In this document: piece by piece, positions 6,590-13,042 of the stretch
How the letters are laid out: every line of letters begins with the position of its first letter
Position numbering within the stretch: position 1 is the stretch's first letter
The notes under the pieces: model-generated
Databases searched by the model: none
Seen by the model: the letters and a program-made list of their open reading frames with translations, nothing else
Told to the model about the DNA's origin: nothing
From: Syntrophobacterales bacterium
Lineage (GTDB): Bacteria; Desulfobacterota; Desulfobaccia; Desulfobaccales; 0-14-0-80-60-11
Assembly (NCBI GenBank): GCA_020052215.1
Contig: JAGVPN010000229.1
Location: 1 to 13,042 of the forward strand
Reading direction: 5' to 3'
Length of the DNA stretch: 13,042 bases
Made by a program: the position numbers and the translations under genes

Positions 6590-6613
6590 CGCAAAGCCGC
6601 CAAGCCGCAAAGA
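6590..6613 (+). repeat. Period-8 micro-repeat, CGCAAAGC type, three copies
   Basis: CGCAAAGC, CGCCAAGC and CGCAAAGA occur in tandem in the 51-base gap after the tail tube gene. This is a further kind of intergenic repeat in the operon, distinct from the heptamers and palindromes. The phrase resembles dispersed strings I recall from several bacterial chromosomes, which is memory and not a search result. Confidence 0.6.
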
Positions 6614-6633
6614 ACGCGGATCATGGAGACAAC

Positions 6634-7017
6634 ATGGCGAGAATTTTGGGAGAACCGCGCCATACCCTGGCGATTCAGGACCCGGTTTCCGGTTCGGTGG
6701 TCACCCTGTATTATCGGGGGCCGACTTCGGAGGAACGGGTGGCCTATCAGCTCTCCGCTTTCCGCCTGGAAGGCGGCGAACGACGGTTTTGCCTGGGGGA
6801 GACCCGCCTCAAGTTCGGGGTGGAGATTCTGACCGGGTTTGAGGCCGGGGATTTCATCATCACGGCAGAGGGCGGACAAACCCCCCTGGACCCAACCCGG
6901 CATCCGGATTGGAAGGAGCGTCTGGCCGAAGATGCCCCGGACCTGGTGTCGTATTTGGCCCAACAGGTTTTTGAAGGCATGCGGGTGGCATCCCGGGGGG
7001 AGCCGGAGTGGGACTGA
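6634..7017 (+). CDS. Tail assembly chaperone, upstream (gpG-like) part (127 aa)
   Basis: ATG at 6634 with GGAG at 6625-6628. The protein is beta-rich at first (HTLAIQDPVSGSVVTLYYRG), then LKFGVEILTGFEAGDFII near residues 56-73, and ends in an acidic helical part, APDLVSYLAQQVFEGM near 100-115. Size and position between tail tube and tape measure match the first member of the tail assembly chaperone pair, which coats the tape measure during tail building. Its last 10 bases overlap the next ORF, which is in the -1 frame, and a six-G run lies in the shared open zone. The assignment is mostly positional since these proteins diverge fast. Confidence 0.6.
   Translation: MARILGEPRHTLAIQDPVSGSVVTLYYRGPTSEERVAYQLSAFRLEGGERRFCLGETRLKFGVEILTGFEAGDFIITAEGGQTPLDPTRHPDWKERLAEDAPDLVSYLAQQVFEGMRVASRGEPEWD
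6995..7000 (+). promoter_or_regulatory. Six-G run in the chaperone overlap: candidate -1 frameshift site and/or ribosome site
   Basis: The upstream frame reads TCC CGG GGG GAG here. The -1 frame is open from 6975 (after a TGA at 6972-6974) through to the downstream stop, so a -1 slip anywhere in 6975-7014 joins the two ORFs. GGG can re-pair on GGG after slipping back one base. The heptamer is not canonical, since the A-site GAG would not re-pair well on GGA. The same GGGGGGAG can act as the Shine-Dalgarno site for the GTG at 7008, so simple re-initiation is a real alternative. Confidence 0.4.
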
Positions 7018-7346
7018 GACCGGCGCCCGGGGAAGGCAGCCAGGGCTGGGGCCTGGATAGAGAACTGCAGGTGCTGGCCAGCGGCCGGCTCTGCGGGCCG
7101 GAGGAGCGGCGCCGGTGCCGCACGGAGAGCGGGGCCTTTGCCGACTGGGCCTGCGGGGCCTGCGCCGAGCGGGTGCGCCCGGAAGCCATCTCCCCCTGGA
7201 CCTGGCACCTGGTCTTCCTGTACCAGTTGAGCCGGGCCGGGTACCCCTTCAGGGCCAACGATCTCAGTTTGGAAACCTGGCTCCTCATGGGGACGGTGCG
7301 CCGGGTCTTAGAAGGAACCCAGCGAGGACAACATGGCCACGACTAA
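7008..7346 (+). CDS. Tail assembly chaperone, downstream (T-like) part with four-Cys cluster (112 aa)
   Basis: The frame starts at a GTG (7008) inside the previous gene and ends TAA at 7344-7346, overlapping the tape-measure gene by 14 bases. Residues 28-52 hold Cys29, Cys37, Cys49 and Cys52, the last two as C-x-x-C, spaced well for one zinc ion. Residues 64-100 (WHLVFLYQLSRAGYPF, DLSLETWLLMG) have the helical pattern of tail chaperone C-terminal parts. In siphophages this part is usually made only as a frameshift fusion with the upstream ORF. Here either fusion or coupled re-initiation would work. The Cys cluster is not a general hallmark of these proteins as far as I know. Confidence 0.6.
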   Translation: MGLRPAPGEGSQGWGLDRELQVLASGRLCGPEERRRCRTESGAFADWACGACAERVRPEAISPWTWHLVFLYQLSRAGYPFRANDLSLETWLLMGTVRRVLEGTQRGQHGHD

Positions 7347-8097
7347 AGTGAAAAGCAGTACGACCCAGAGAAAACTGGAGGATTATCGCTCCTACCAGGA
7401 AGAGCTGCTCAAGATCAGCCGGGAATATAGCCAGGCCCGCCTGGCGGTATGGGTTGACGAGGCCCGGGCCCTCCACGACACCTGGAGCGGCTTCACCCAG
7501 GAGTGGCAGGCCAACCTGGAGCAGATGACGGCCCTGGCCGGGAGTAAGTTCGAAGAGCTGGCCGCCCGGGGCGAGGCCTCGGCCGGGCTCCTGGCCCAGA
7601 GCTGGCAGAATAATCTGGCGAACATTTCCGGGGCGGTTTCGCAGTGGGGCGCCGGCTTTCTCCAGACCTTGGGGCAGGTGGCGGCGGCCTGGGGATCAAG
7701 CCTGGGGAGCCGGGGGGGCGCCCAGGAAGGCTGGTCATCGCTTTTGGGCGGGGTCCTGGATTTCGGCGGCTGGTTTCACCAGGGAGGGGTGGTGGAAGCC
7801 CACCAGGGCTTGGTGATTTCCCCGGGAACCTTGATGGGCGACGAACAGCTCATCATGGCCCAGGCGGGCGAGGGGGTCCTCCCCCGGGAGAGCATGGCCC
7901 GCTTGGGGGAGAAAAATTTCGAGGCCTTGAGAACCGGCCGGTTCGATGCCTCCGGGGGCAAAGCCGCGCCCCGCTATGACGTGACCATCCAGGTCCAGGC
8001 CTTGGATGCCTCCGGGGTGGCGGGCCTGGACTGGGACCGGTTGGTGCAGCGGCACCTGGTGCCGGCTCTCAGACAAGAAGCGGATCGGCGCTGGTAA
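7333..8097 (+). CDS. Very short tape-measure-like tail protein (254 aa)
   Basis: ATG at 7333 with GAGGA at 7324-7328. Residues about 10-120 are almost entirely helical and Ala/Glu/Gln-rich, as in tape measures. Residues 145-205 carry FHQGGVV (148-154), a Gly-Asp-Glu stretch, and EGVLPRESM (180-188), a pattern found at tape-measure C-termini that face the tail tip. Only this gene lies between the chaperones and the tip genes, so it is the tape measure by position. Siphophage tape measures are often 600-1500 residues. At roughly 0.15 nm per residue, 254 residues give about 38 nm. No peptidase or transglycosylase motif is seen. A split tape measure is not suggested, as no second ORF exists. Confidence 0.65.
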   Translation: MATTKVKSSTTQRKLEDYRSYQEELLKISREYSQARLAVWVDEARALHDTWSGFTQEWQANLEQMTALAGSKFEELAARGEASAGLLAQSWQNNLANISGAVSQWGAGFLQTLGQVAAAWGSSLGSRGGAQEGWSSLLGGVLDFGGWFHQGGVVEAHQGLVISPGTLMGDEQLIMAQAGEGVLPRESMARLGEKNFEALRTGRFDASGGKAAPRYDVTIQVQALDASGVAGLDWDRLVQRHLVPALRQEADRRW

Positions 8098-8106
8098 GGA
8101 GAGGAG

Positions 8107-8472
8107 ATGGCGAACGCCCGGTTGGAATGGACCCCCCTGGGGGGCAGCGGTCAGAGCTACACCTTGCCGGTCAACTTCACCTGGGACTATCAGGAACTGG
8201 CCCAGGATGAGACCGACCGGGAGCGGGCCGTGGACGGCACCTTGAGGAGTTATCTCCGGGGGCTGAAGCAGCGATGGGTCTTGCAGTTCCAGTTCATCTC
8301 CGCGGTTCAGAAGGAGGTACTGGTGGCCATCAAGCAGGCCCAGGCGGATATTGATTTCTTCCGGGACGGGACCGGGGTCAAGACCTTCACCGGGGTTTGG
8401 ACCAATGACCTGGATTTCCGGGAGGTGGCTCCCGGGCTATGGTCCGGGAGCATGATGCTGGAAGAGGTGTAA
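8107..8472 (+). CDS. Small distal-tail-type protein (121 aa)
   Basis: ATG at 8107 with GGAGAGGAG just upstream. The 121-residue protein is a beta-rich single domain with LPVNFTWDYQELAQDETD near residues 19-36, a basic helix and then DIDFFRDGTGVKTFTG near 79-94, ending with a short acidic tail. It sits between tape measure and hub, where distal tail (Dit-like) proteins are coded. The short length would fit only a core Dit domain without carbohydrate-binding extension. The family is not recognised with certainty. Confidence 0.55.
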   Translation: MANARLEWTPLGGSGQSYTLPVNFTWDYQELAQDETDRERAVDGTLRSYLRGLKQRWVLQFQFISAVQKEVLVAIKQAQADIDFFRDGTGVKTFTGVWTNDLDFREVAPGLWSGSMMLEEV

Positions 8473-8479
8473 AGAATCT

Positions 8480-10156
8480 ATGCGCCAAGCTGGAGCGGAT
8501 TATTTACGGGAGGAAGCGCGTTGCCGGGGTGCCCGGCCCCGGGTGAAGGCGGTGCTCTTCCCCTATGAGCTGGATTACGGCCTGGCCCCTGGCTCCGGAG
8601 AGTTTCTCCAGACCGCCTATGGCGGAGAACCGGGGAAACTGATGATGGGCGAGGGTTACCTTACTTCCGGTTCCTGGACCTCCCCGGTCGTCCAAAGTTT
8701 TTCGCCTTACCTGGACGAGGCGGCGCCATCCTGGGAGGAGCCGGCGGGACACATGGACGTGGAGATCCGGCTCCGCACCGGTGAGACGCCAGCCGGGGTG
8801 GTCCAGGCGGCTTTTACGCTTCTGGCGTCGGGGCAGGGCCTGCCCCTGGCCCCGTATTTTCAGGTGAAAGTTAATTTTCTCGAAACTATCCGGGCCTGGG
8901 GGCTGGACGACCCCGGGGAGGCGGATGAGTTTACGGCCTATGCGGTGGACCAGGGCCCGGACGGAGGTTTTGAGAGTTACGCCTCGGACGGGCCGGGGTG
9001 TCTGGCCGGATTCAGCCTGATGGGACGGCTCACCCTACCGGAGCGGGAAATCATTGATCCGGGCGGGCTGCGGGTGGAGTTGGCCCAGGATTTCAGTGAG
9101 CTCAGGACCGGCGACCACGTCCTGGTCCTGGACAACCGGATGGGGCAATGGCTGAATCGGGCCGAAAATGCTTGTCTGAAAGAGCCGGACTGGACCCGGA
9201 AGCAACTGGCGCTTTATCACGGCTGGGAGTTGGCCGACGGCACGGTGGACTGGCAGTTGCTTTACCAGGGGGTGGTGCAGCGTCTGGCGGGGATGGCCCA
9301 CGGTTGGCGTCAGCCGCATCGCGTCCGGCTGGAAAGCCAGGATGGGGTGGCGGCGGGGCTCAAACAGAAGATCGGCGCCCCGGCGGACACGGGCGAGCGG
9401 CGGCCGTTCATGCGAGGAACCTACCTGGCCCGGGGAGAGCTGACCCGGGTCGTGGAAACCGCCATCAGCGAGATCTCCCGGACCGGCAGCGGCAGCGCCT
9501 ACTTGCAGCTCCTGGGGACCTACCGGGGGGACTATCCCCAGGCTTATCTCCTGGAAGCGGAAGTTAGCGGCGAGGTGGGGAGCGCCACCTTCCGGTGGTC
9601 CCTGGATCAGGGACAGAGTTGGGAGAAGGCGGGTCTGGCGGCGGACGGGGCGGATAATCCGGTGGGTTTGGAGGAAGGCCTGTCGGTCTATTGGGAGTCG
9701 GGGCTGGGGTCGGACCTGGTGGCAGGGGACCGCTGGACCTTTACCGCGTTCCCCGCGATCTATCACTACCAGGTCTTCGGGGCCCCTTTTGAGGCCATCA
9801 CCGCGGTCTATCTCAGCGGGGAAGAAGACGACGACCGGGTAGCGCAAGACGCGACCACCGGCCTGATCCAGGTGAGCGGCAGGAACGCCTCGGTTTCGGC
9901 CCGGGTGGTCAAGGACCACACCACCCACCCGGTGGACATGGTGGCCGATATTTTGGCGGAAGTCGGCCTCGACCAGGCCATCCATCAGGATTCCTTTGCC
10001 CTGGCCAAGAGCCTCACCCCCGAATACGTCATCGGGGTGAGCTTTGAGAACTTTACCGCGGCCCAGGCCATCCGTGAGATCGTCCGGCGCTGCCTCTACG
10101 ACCTCTGGATCGATTTCGGGGAGATCAAGATCAGGGCGTATTTGGGGGAGACGTAA
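8480..10156 (+). CDS. Tail hub / tip protein (558 aa)
   Basis: ATG at 8480 is 7 bases after the previous stop and has only a weak ribosome site (AAAGAA), so it is probably coupled. Residues 1-150 include GYLTSGSWTSPVV near 59-71, a phrase seen in tail-tip sandwiches. Residues 195-310 have GDHVLVLDNRMGQWL and later VDWQLLYQGVVQRL, a pattern of hub beta domains. Residues 336-421 form a module repeated in the next gene. Residues 440-558 contain a ligand- or assembly-type domain with HPVDMVADILAEVGLD near 478-493 and end in a helix-strand pattern. It resembles the hub proteins that follow the distal tail protein in siphophages and gene transfer agents. No peptidase motif was seen. Confidence 0.6.
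   Translation: MRQAGADYLREEARCRGARPRVKAVLFPYELDYGLAPGSGEFLQTAYGGEPGKLMMGEGYLTSGSWTSPVVQSFSPYLDEAAPSWEEPAGHMDVEIRLRTGETPAGVVQAAFTLLASGQGLPLAPYFQVKVNFLETIRAWGLDDPGEADEFTAYAVDQGPDGGFESYASDGPGCLAGFSLMGRLTLPEREIIDPGGLRVELAQDFSELRTGDHVLVLDNRMGQWLNRAENACLKEPDWTRKQLALYHGWELADGTVDWQLLYQGVVQRLAGMAHGWRQPHRVRLESQDGVAAGLKQKIGAPADTGERRPFMRGTYLARGELTRVVETAISEISRTGSGSAYLQLLGTYRGDYPQAYLLEAEVSGEVGSATFRWSLDQGQSWEKAGLAADGADNPVGLEEGLSVYWESGLGSDLVAGDRWTFTAFPAIYHYQVFGAPFEAITAVYLSGEEDDDRVAQDATTGLIQVSGRNASVSARVVKDHTTHPVDMVADILAEVGLDQAIHQDSFALAKSLTPEYVIGVSFENFTAAQAIREIVRRCLYDLWIDFGEIKIRAYLGET
9485..9742 (+). repeat. 86-residue tail-tip module, copy in the hub protein
   Basis: Residues 336-421 of the hub gene run from GSGSA to GDRWTF. 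They align without gaps over 86 residues with residues 294-379 of the next gene. I count 46 identical positions, including EVG-x-ATFRWS, the P-V-x-L-E stretch and DLVAGD. It is probably a small beta-sandwich known from various phage tip proteins. The two copies seem to be paralogous modules inside different proteins. Confidence 0.8.
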
Positions 10157-10159
10157 ACC

Positions 10160-13042
10160 ATGGGACGCATTCAATGGACCCGGGCCTCACAGTTTAATTG
10201 GGTCTTGGACAATATGGGCGGGACCCCGCTCCAGGAGGCGGTGGCCGGCAACTGGCATCAGGCCGTGGCCGCGGTTGACCAGGAGGGCCGTGTGGCGATC
10301 ACCGTCCCTAACCCCGGGGGCGGCCAGGTCTGGTGGGTGCGGGGGGTATGGCGGCTGGACGCCTCGTTCCCCTGGGAAGGTTTTTGGGCCGAGCCCATGG
10401 GCGGGGAGACCACCAACTATTACCCGGGCGGTTCCTTTGCCAATGAGGGGGACCAGACCACCATCACCCTGGGAACGGCGCTGCCGGCCGGAACTCCGGT
10501 GCAGCTCTACTACATTTATTTCACCGGGGAGCAGGCTCTCAAGTATGACCCGCTGAACAACTATCCCTGCATCCGCCGGGCCTACCGGGATCGGGACGAT
10601 TACACCTATGATTTTGCGGTGGACCGGATGCTGGACCTGATGGTCTTGCTGCACCTGGCGGGGCGGGAGCGGGGCCGGGACTATGGCCCGCTGATCCGGT
10701 TCCTCTGGGAGGCCTTTCAGACGCGGGAGGAGTCCCGCACCTCTCCCCTGATGCATGACGACTTTGAGCGCCAGCAGTGGGACCGGGGGGCGCACCTGCT
10801 CTATCGGGGCGCCACCGCTGGGGAGACGGTCTTTCAGGCCTTTCAGAGTGAACTGGTGGAGGGCGGCGGCCGGGCACTCCACGTCAAGGCGGCGCTGCCC
10901 ACCGGCCAGGACGCGGCCTGGTTCGGCTATGGGCTGGACTGGTCCCTGGCCGCCGCCCCCTTCCAGGCCATGGACCGTCTCACCTTCAGCTTGCAAGGGG
11001 TGGGCGGCGTTAGCCACCTGCACAACCTCACCAAGATCGGCAGCGGCAGCGCTACCCTCCTGCTCCTGGGGGACTACCTCAAGCAGGAGAAGCGGCGATT
11101 TGTGGTGGAGATGGAGAGCACGGGCGAGGTGGGGGCGGCCACCTTCCGCTGGTCCAAAGACGGCGGGCTTACCTGGGAAGCCACCGGCCTGACGAGCGGG
11201 GACCGGCAGCACCCGGTGACCCTGGAAGACGACCTGGCCGTGGCTTGGGAGGGAGGCTCCGGCACCGACCTGGTGGCGGGGGATTTCTGGATGTTTTGGG
11301 GCGGCGAGCCCGCCATTCACCCCCGGCGCCTCCTGGTGACGCTGAACGACTCCAGCCAGGCGGATGCGGACCCCTGGGGACCCGAACATACGTATGTCCA
11401 CGCCATTCCGGACCGCTTTACCGAGGCCACCGCTTTTGACCTGCCGTTGGGCCAGTTCTGGCGCCGGGCCAACCTCATCGATGACGGCGACCGGGTCCAG
11501 GCCATGTGGGGCAGCTGGTATTCGGCCAGCCAGGCAGGCGACAGCGACATCACCGTCGGCACCCGGGAAGAGACCGAAATTCTCCTGGGAGACACCTTTT
11601 ATACCCAGCGGCACATCGCCTGGGACCTGTCCCCTTATGTCACCGCCTTCGGGGTGTGGGCCGGGATCGATACTTCGAACTGCAACTCCGCCGGTCATGT
11701 CAACCTCAACTTTCTCATCAAACCGGTGGTAGCCGGGGCCGGTTCCCTCGTTCTCCGGGTCAAAGTCAAAGACGCCCAGGGCAGCTATTTCTACCGGGAT
11801 GAGACGGTCCAGGTCAACACCTGGCAGCGGCTGACCGTTACCCTGGGGGAGATGACCCTGGAATCGGGAGCGTACCCCCTCACCCATCCCCTCCAGGTGG
11901 TGGATGTCGGCGTTCCGACTTCTCCCCCCAGCAACGGTGAGTTTTTGCTTACCGACCTCAAGTTCGATGAGCACGTAACCTTTGCCGCGGCCGACCGCCT
12001 CCGGGTGTTGGAATTCAAAATGGAGCAGCAGGGCTTGACCGAGCACGAGTGGTGGCTGGACGAGGTGGCCCTGAACCTCACGGCCGCGGACCCCTATCCG
12101 TATGCGCCCCGGCTGGCCATTTCCCTGACCCCTTATGGCCAGAACCCCTGGCGGGGTCCCACCCCGGTGCATTATGCGCAACCCCTGGCGCCTTACCTGG
12201 TAGGGGCATTGGACCTCAGTCAGACCTATCTTGAGTTGCATCGCGACGCCCAGGAGGAATATACCCGGCGTTACGGCGGGGCCCCGGGGCCCATCATCCC
12301 GGTCCATACCCGCAATGACGTGGAAAATATCGCCTTGTGCGGCGAGGAGGATTTTCTCCGGTTCTCCTGGTGGCGGCGCTACCGGGATTTCGGCAAGGTG
12401 GCGGGGTTCTGGCATTTCAACGGCGGCCTCGCCGACGCCTCCGGGAAAGGCCACACCCTCACCTGGCAGGGAGGGGGCGACCCAATCTATGCCGAGGGCA
12501 TCTGTCAGCCGGGGGCCACCGCCGTTGACCTGGACGGCAGCCACTACCTGACCTTAAACGACGCCGACCTGAACCTGGGGACGGAGGATTTCACCCTGGA
12601 GATGGTCCTCAAGCCCGGGGCGTTGACCGAAGGGGCAAGAATTATCAGCAAGATGGCCCCGGGGGGAACTGGCTTTGAGGTGTGCCTGGGCCCCGGCGGG
12701 GCGGTTCAGACCGTCATCGCGGACGCCGGCGGCGCTTCGGTTCTCGCACCCAGCCCCGGGCTTATCCTGGACACCGCCATTTACCACTACCTGGCCGTGG
12801 CCGGTGACCGGGATGGACAATTCTATTTCTGCCTGGACGGGACCCTGGGAACCTGTGCCGCGGCCCGGCCCGGCAGTCTGGACAACGATCAGGCGTTCAC
12901 CGTGGGGCGCCGGTCCGGCGTGGCTTCGGATTTTTTCCGGGGCCAGGTCGACCTGATCCGGGTGCACCGGGGCCGGGCGTTGAGCGGGGCCGAACTCCAG
13001 GACACCTGGGGGATCATCCAGGGCCAGGTGAACGGCTCGGCC
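10160..13042 (+). CDS. Giant multidomain tail-tip / receptor-binding protein, LamG-like domain near the visible end (3' truncated, at least 961 aa)
   Basis: ATG at 10160 follows GGGGGAG at 10144-10150, and I read the frame through to the window end without a stop: 961 codons. Residues 1-130 start MGRIQWTRASQFNW and hold a beta-rich domain. About 200-290 (DDFERQQWDRGAHLLYRG then ALHVKAALPTG) looks like a jelly-roll sugar-binding sandwich. Residues 294-379 are the module shared with the hub. About 470-620 is another sandwich with VNTWQRLTVTLGEM. Residues 751-955 match LamG/concanavalin-like domains: WHFNGGLADASGKGHTL, DFTLEMVLKPG, then a YFCLDGTLGT hairpin and FFRGQVDLIRVHRG. These point to an extended glycan-binding tip. 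Where it ends is unknown. Confidence 0.7.
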   Translation, partial: MGRIQWTRASQFNWVLDNMGGTPLQEAVAGNWHQAVAAVDQEGRVAITVPNPGGGQVWWVRGVWRLDASFPWEGFWAEPMGGETTNYYPGGSFANEGDQTTITLGTALPAGTPVQLYYIYFTGEQALKYDPLNNYPCIRRAYRDRDDYTYDFAVDRMLDLMVLLHLAGRERGRDYGPLIRFLWEAFQTREESRTSPLMHDDFERQQWDRGAHLLYRGATAGETVFQAFQSELVEGGGRALHVKAALPTGQDAAWFGYGLDWSLAAAPFQAMDRLTFSLQGVGGVSHLHNLTKIGSGSATLLLLGDYLKQEKRRFVVEMESTGEVGAATFRWSKDGGLTWEATGLTSGDRQHPVTLEDDLAVAWEGGSGTDLVAGDFWMFWGGEPAIHPRRLLVTLNDSSQADADPWGPEHTYVHAIPDRFTEATAFDLPLGQFWRRANLIDDGDRVQAMWGSWYSASQAGDSDITVGTREETEILLGDTFYTQRHIAWDLSPYVTAFGVWAGIDTSNCNSAGHVNLNFLIKPVVAGAGSLVLRVKVKDAQGSYFYRDETVQVNTWQRLTVTLGEMTLESGAYPLTHPLQVVDVGVPTSPPSNGEFLLTDLKFDEHVTFAAADRLRVLEFKMEQQGLTEHEWWLDEVALNLTAADPYPYAPRLAISLTPYGQNPWRGPTPVHYAQPLAPYLVGALDLSQTYLELHRDAQEEYTRRYGGAPGPIIPVHTRNDVENIALCGEEDFLRFSWWRRYRDFGKVAGFWHFNGGLADASGKGHTLTWQGGGDPIYAEGICQPGATAVDLDGSHYLTLNDADLNLGTEDFTLEMVLKPGALTEGARIISKMAPGGTGFEVCLGPGGAVQTVIADAGGASVLAPSPGLILDTAIYHYLAVAGDRDGQFYFCLDGTLGTCAAARPGSLDNDQAFTVGRRSGVASDFFRGQVDLIRVHRGRALSGAELQDTWGIIQGQVNGSA
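11039..11296 (+). repeat. 86-residue tail-tip module, copy in the giant tip protein
   Basis: Residues 294-379 run from GSGSA to GDFWMF and share 46 of 86 positions, ungapped, with the hub module 1.55 kb upstream. It is placed between two sandwich domains that look like carbohydrate-binding folds. Confidence 0.8.

Noticed and set aside
10187..12544. 785-residue open frame on the - strand opposite the giant tip gene
   Set aside because: The + strand frame is open from 10160 to the window end with recognisable domains. The antisense frame is Gly/Pro/His/Arg-rich without motifs, as expected for a shadow of a GC-rich coding strand.

Overview
The window is the structural half of a Mu-like (transposable-type) phage, prophage or phage-derived particle cluster. 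Every gene lies on the + strand in one tight, mostly overlapping operon. Base composition is high (one 60-base stretch, 3241-3300, counts 73% GC), with strong Shine-Dalgarno sequences. Several dispersed intergenic repeat types that I associate with Desulfobacterota-like chromosomes are present. A high-GC Gram-negative host, possibly Desulfobacterota, is therefore my inference. No host gene, integrase, transposase, terminase or lysis gene is visible, so whether this is a virus, prophage remnant or domesticated particle cannot be settled here.

Layout: (1) 1-240 is the C-terminus of a Mu gpT-type major head protein. (2) 346-4240 is an accessory block between capsid and connector genes: a small unrecognised protein, a 662-residue G8-like/beta-helix adhesin or depolymerase candidate, a fiber-like protein with a repeat, a 58-residue ORF, and a BppU-N-like Ig-fold protein. 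(3) 4391-5265 encodes the Mu gp36-type and gp37-type connector/terminator proteins. (4) 5287-8097 encodes a tail tube protein, two overlapping tail-assembly-chaperone-like ORFs with a G-run in the overlap, and a very short tape-measure-like protein. (5) 8107-13042 encodes the tail tip: a small distal-tail-like protein, a 558-residue hub-like protein, and a giant protein open to the window end (at least 961 residues, LamG-like near the visible end).

No sheath gene lies between gp37 and the tube, so the particle combines a Mu-like head with a non-contractile tail, as known for transposable siphophages such as B3 and D3112. The tape measure of only 254 residues predicts a tail near 40 nm, within the size range of gene transfer agents. 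The main points for a second look are the adhesin-type block directly after the capsid gene, the sharply AT-rich core inside the G8-like gene, two related 4-copy heptamer arrays flanking the BppU-like gene, chromosomal-type palindromes in the gaps, the possible chaperone frameshift, and an 86-residue module shared by the two adjacent tail-tip proteins.
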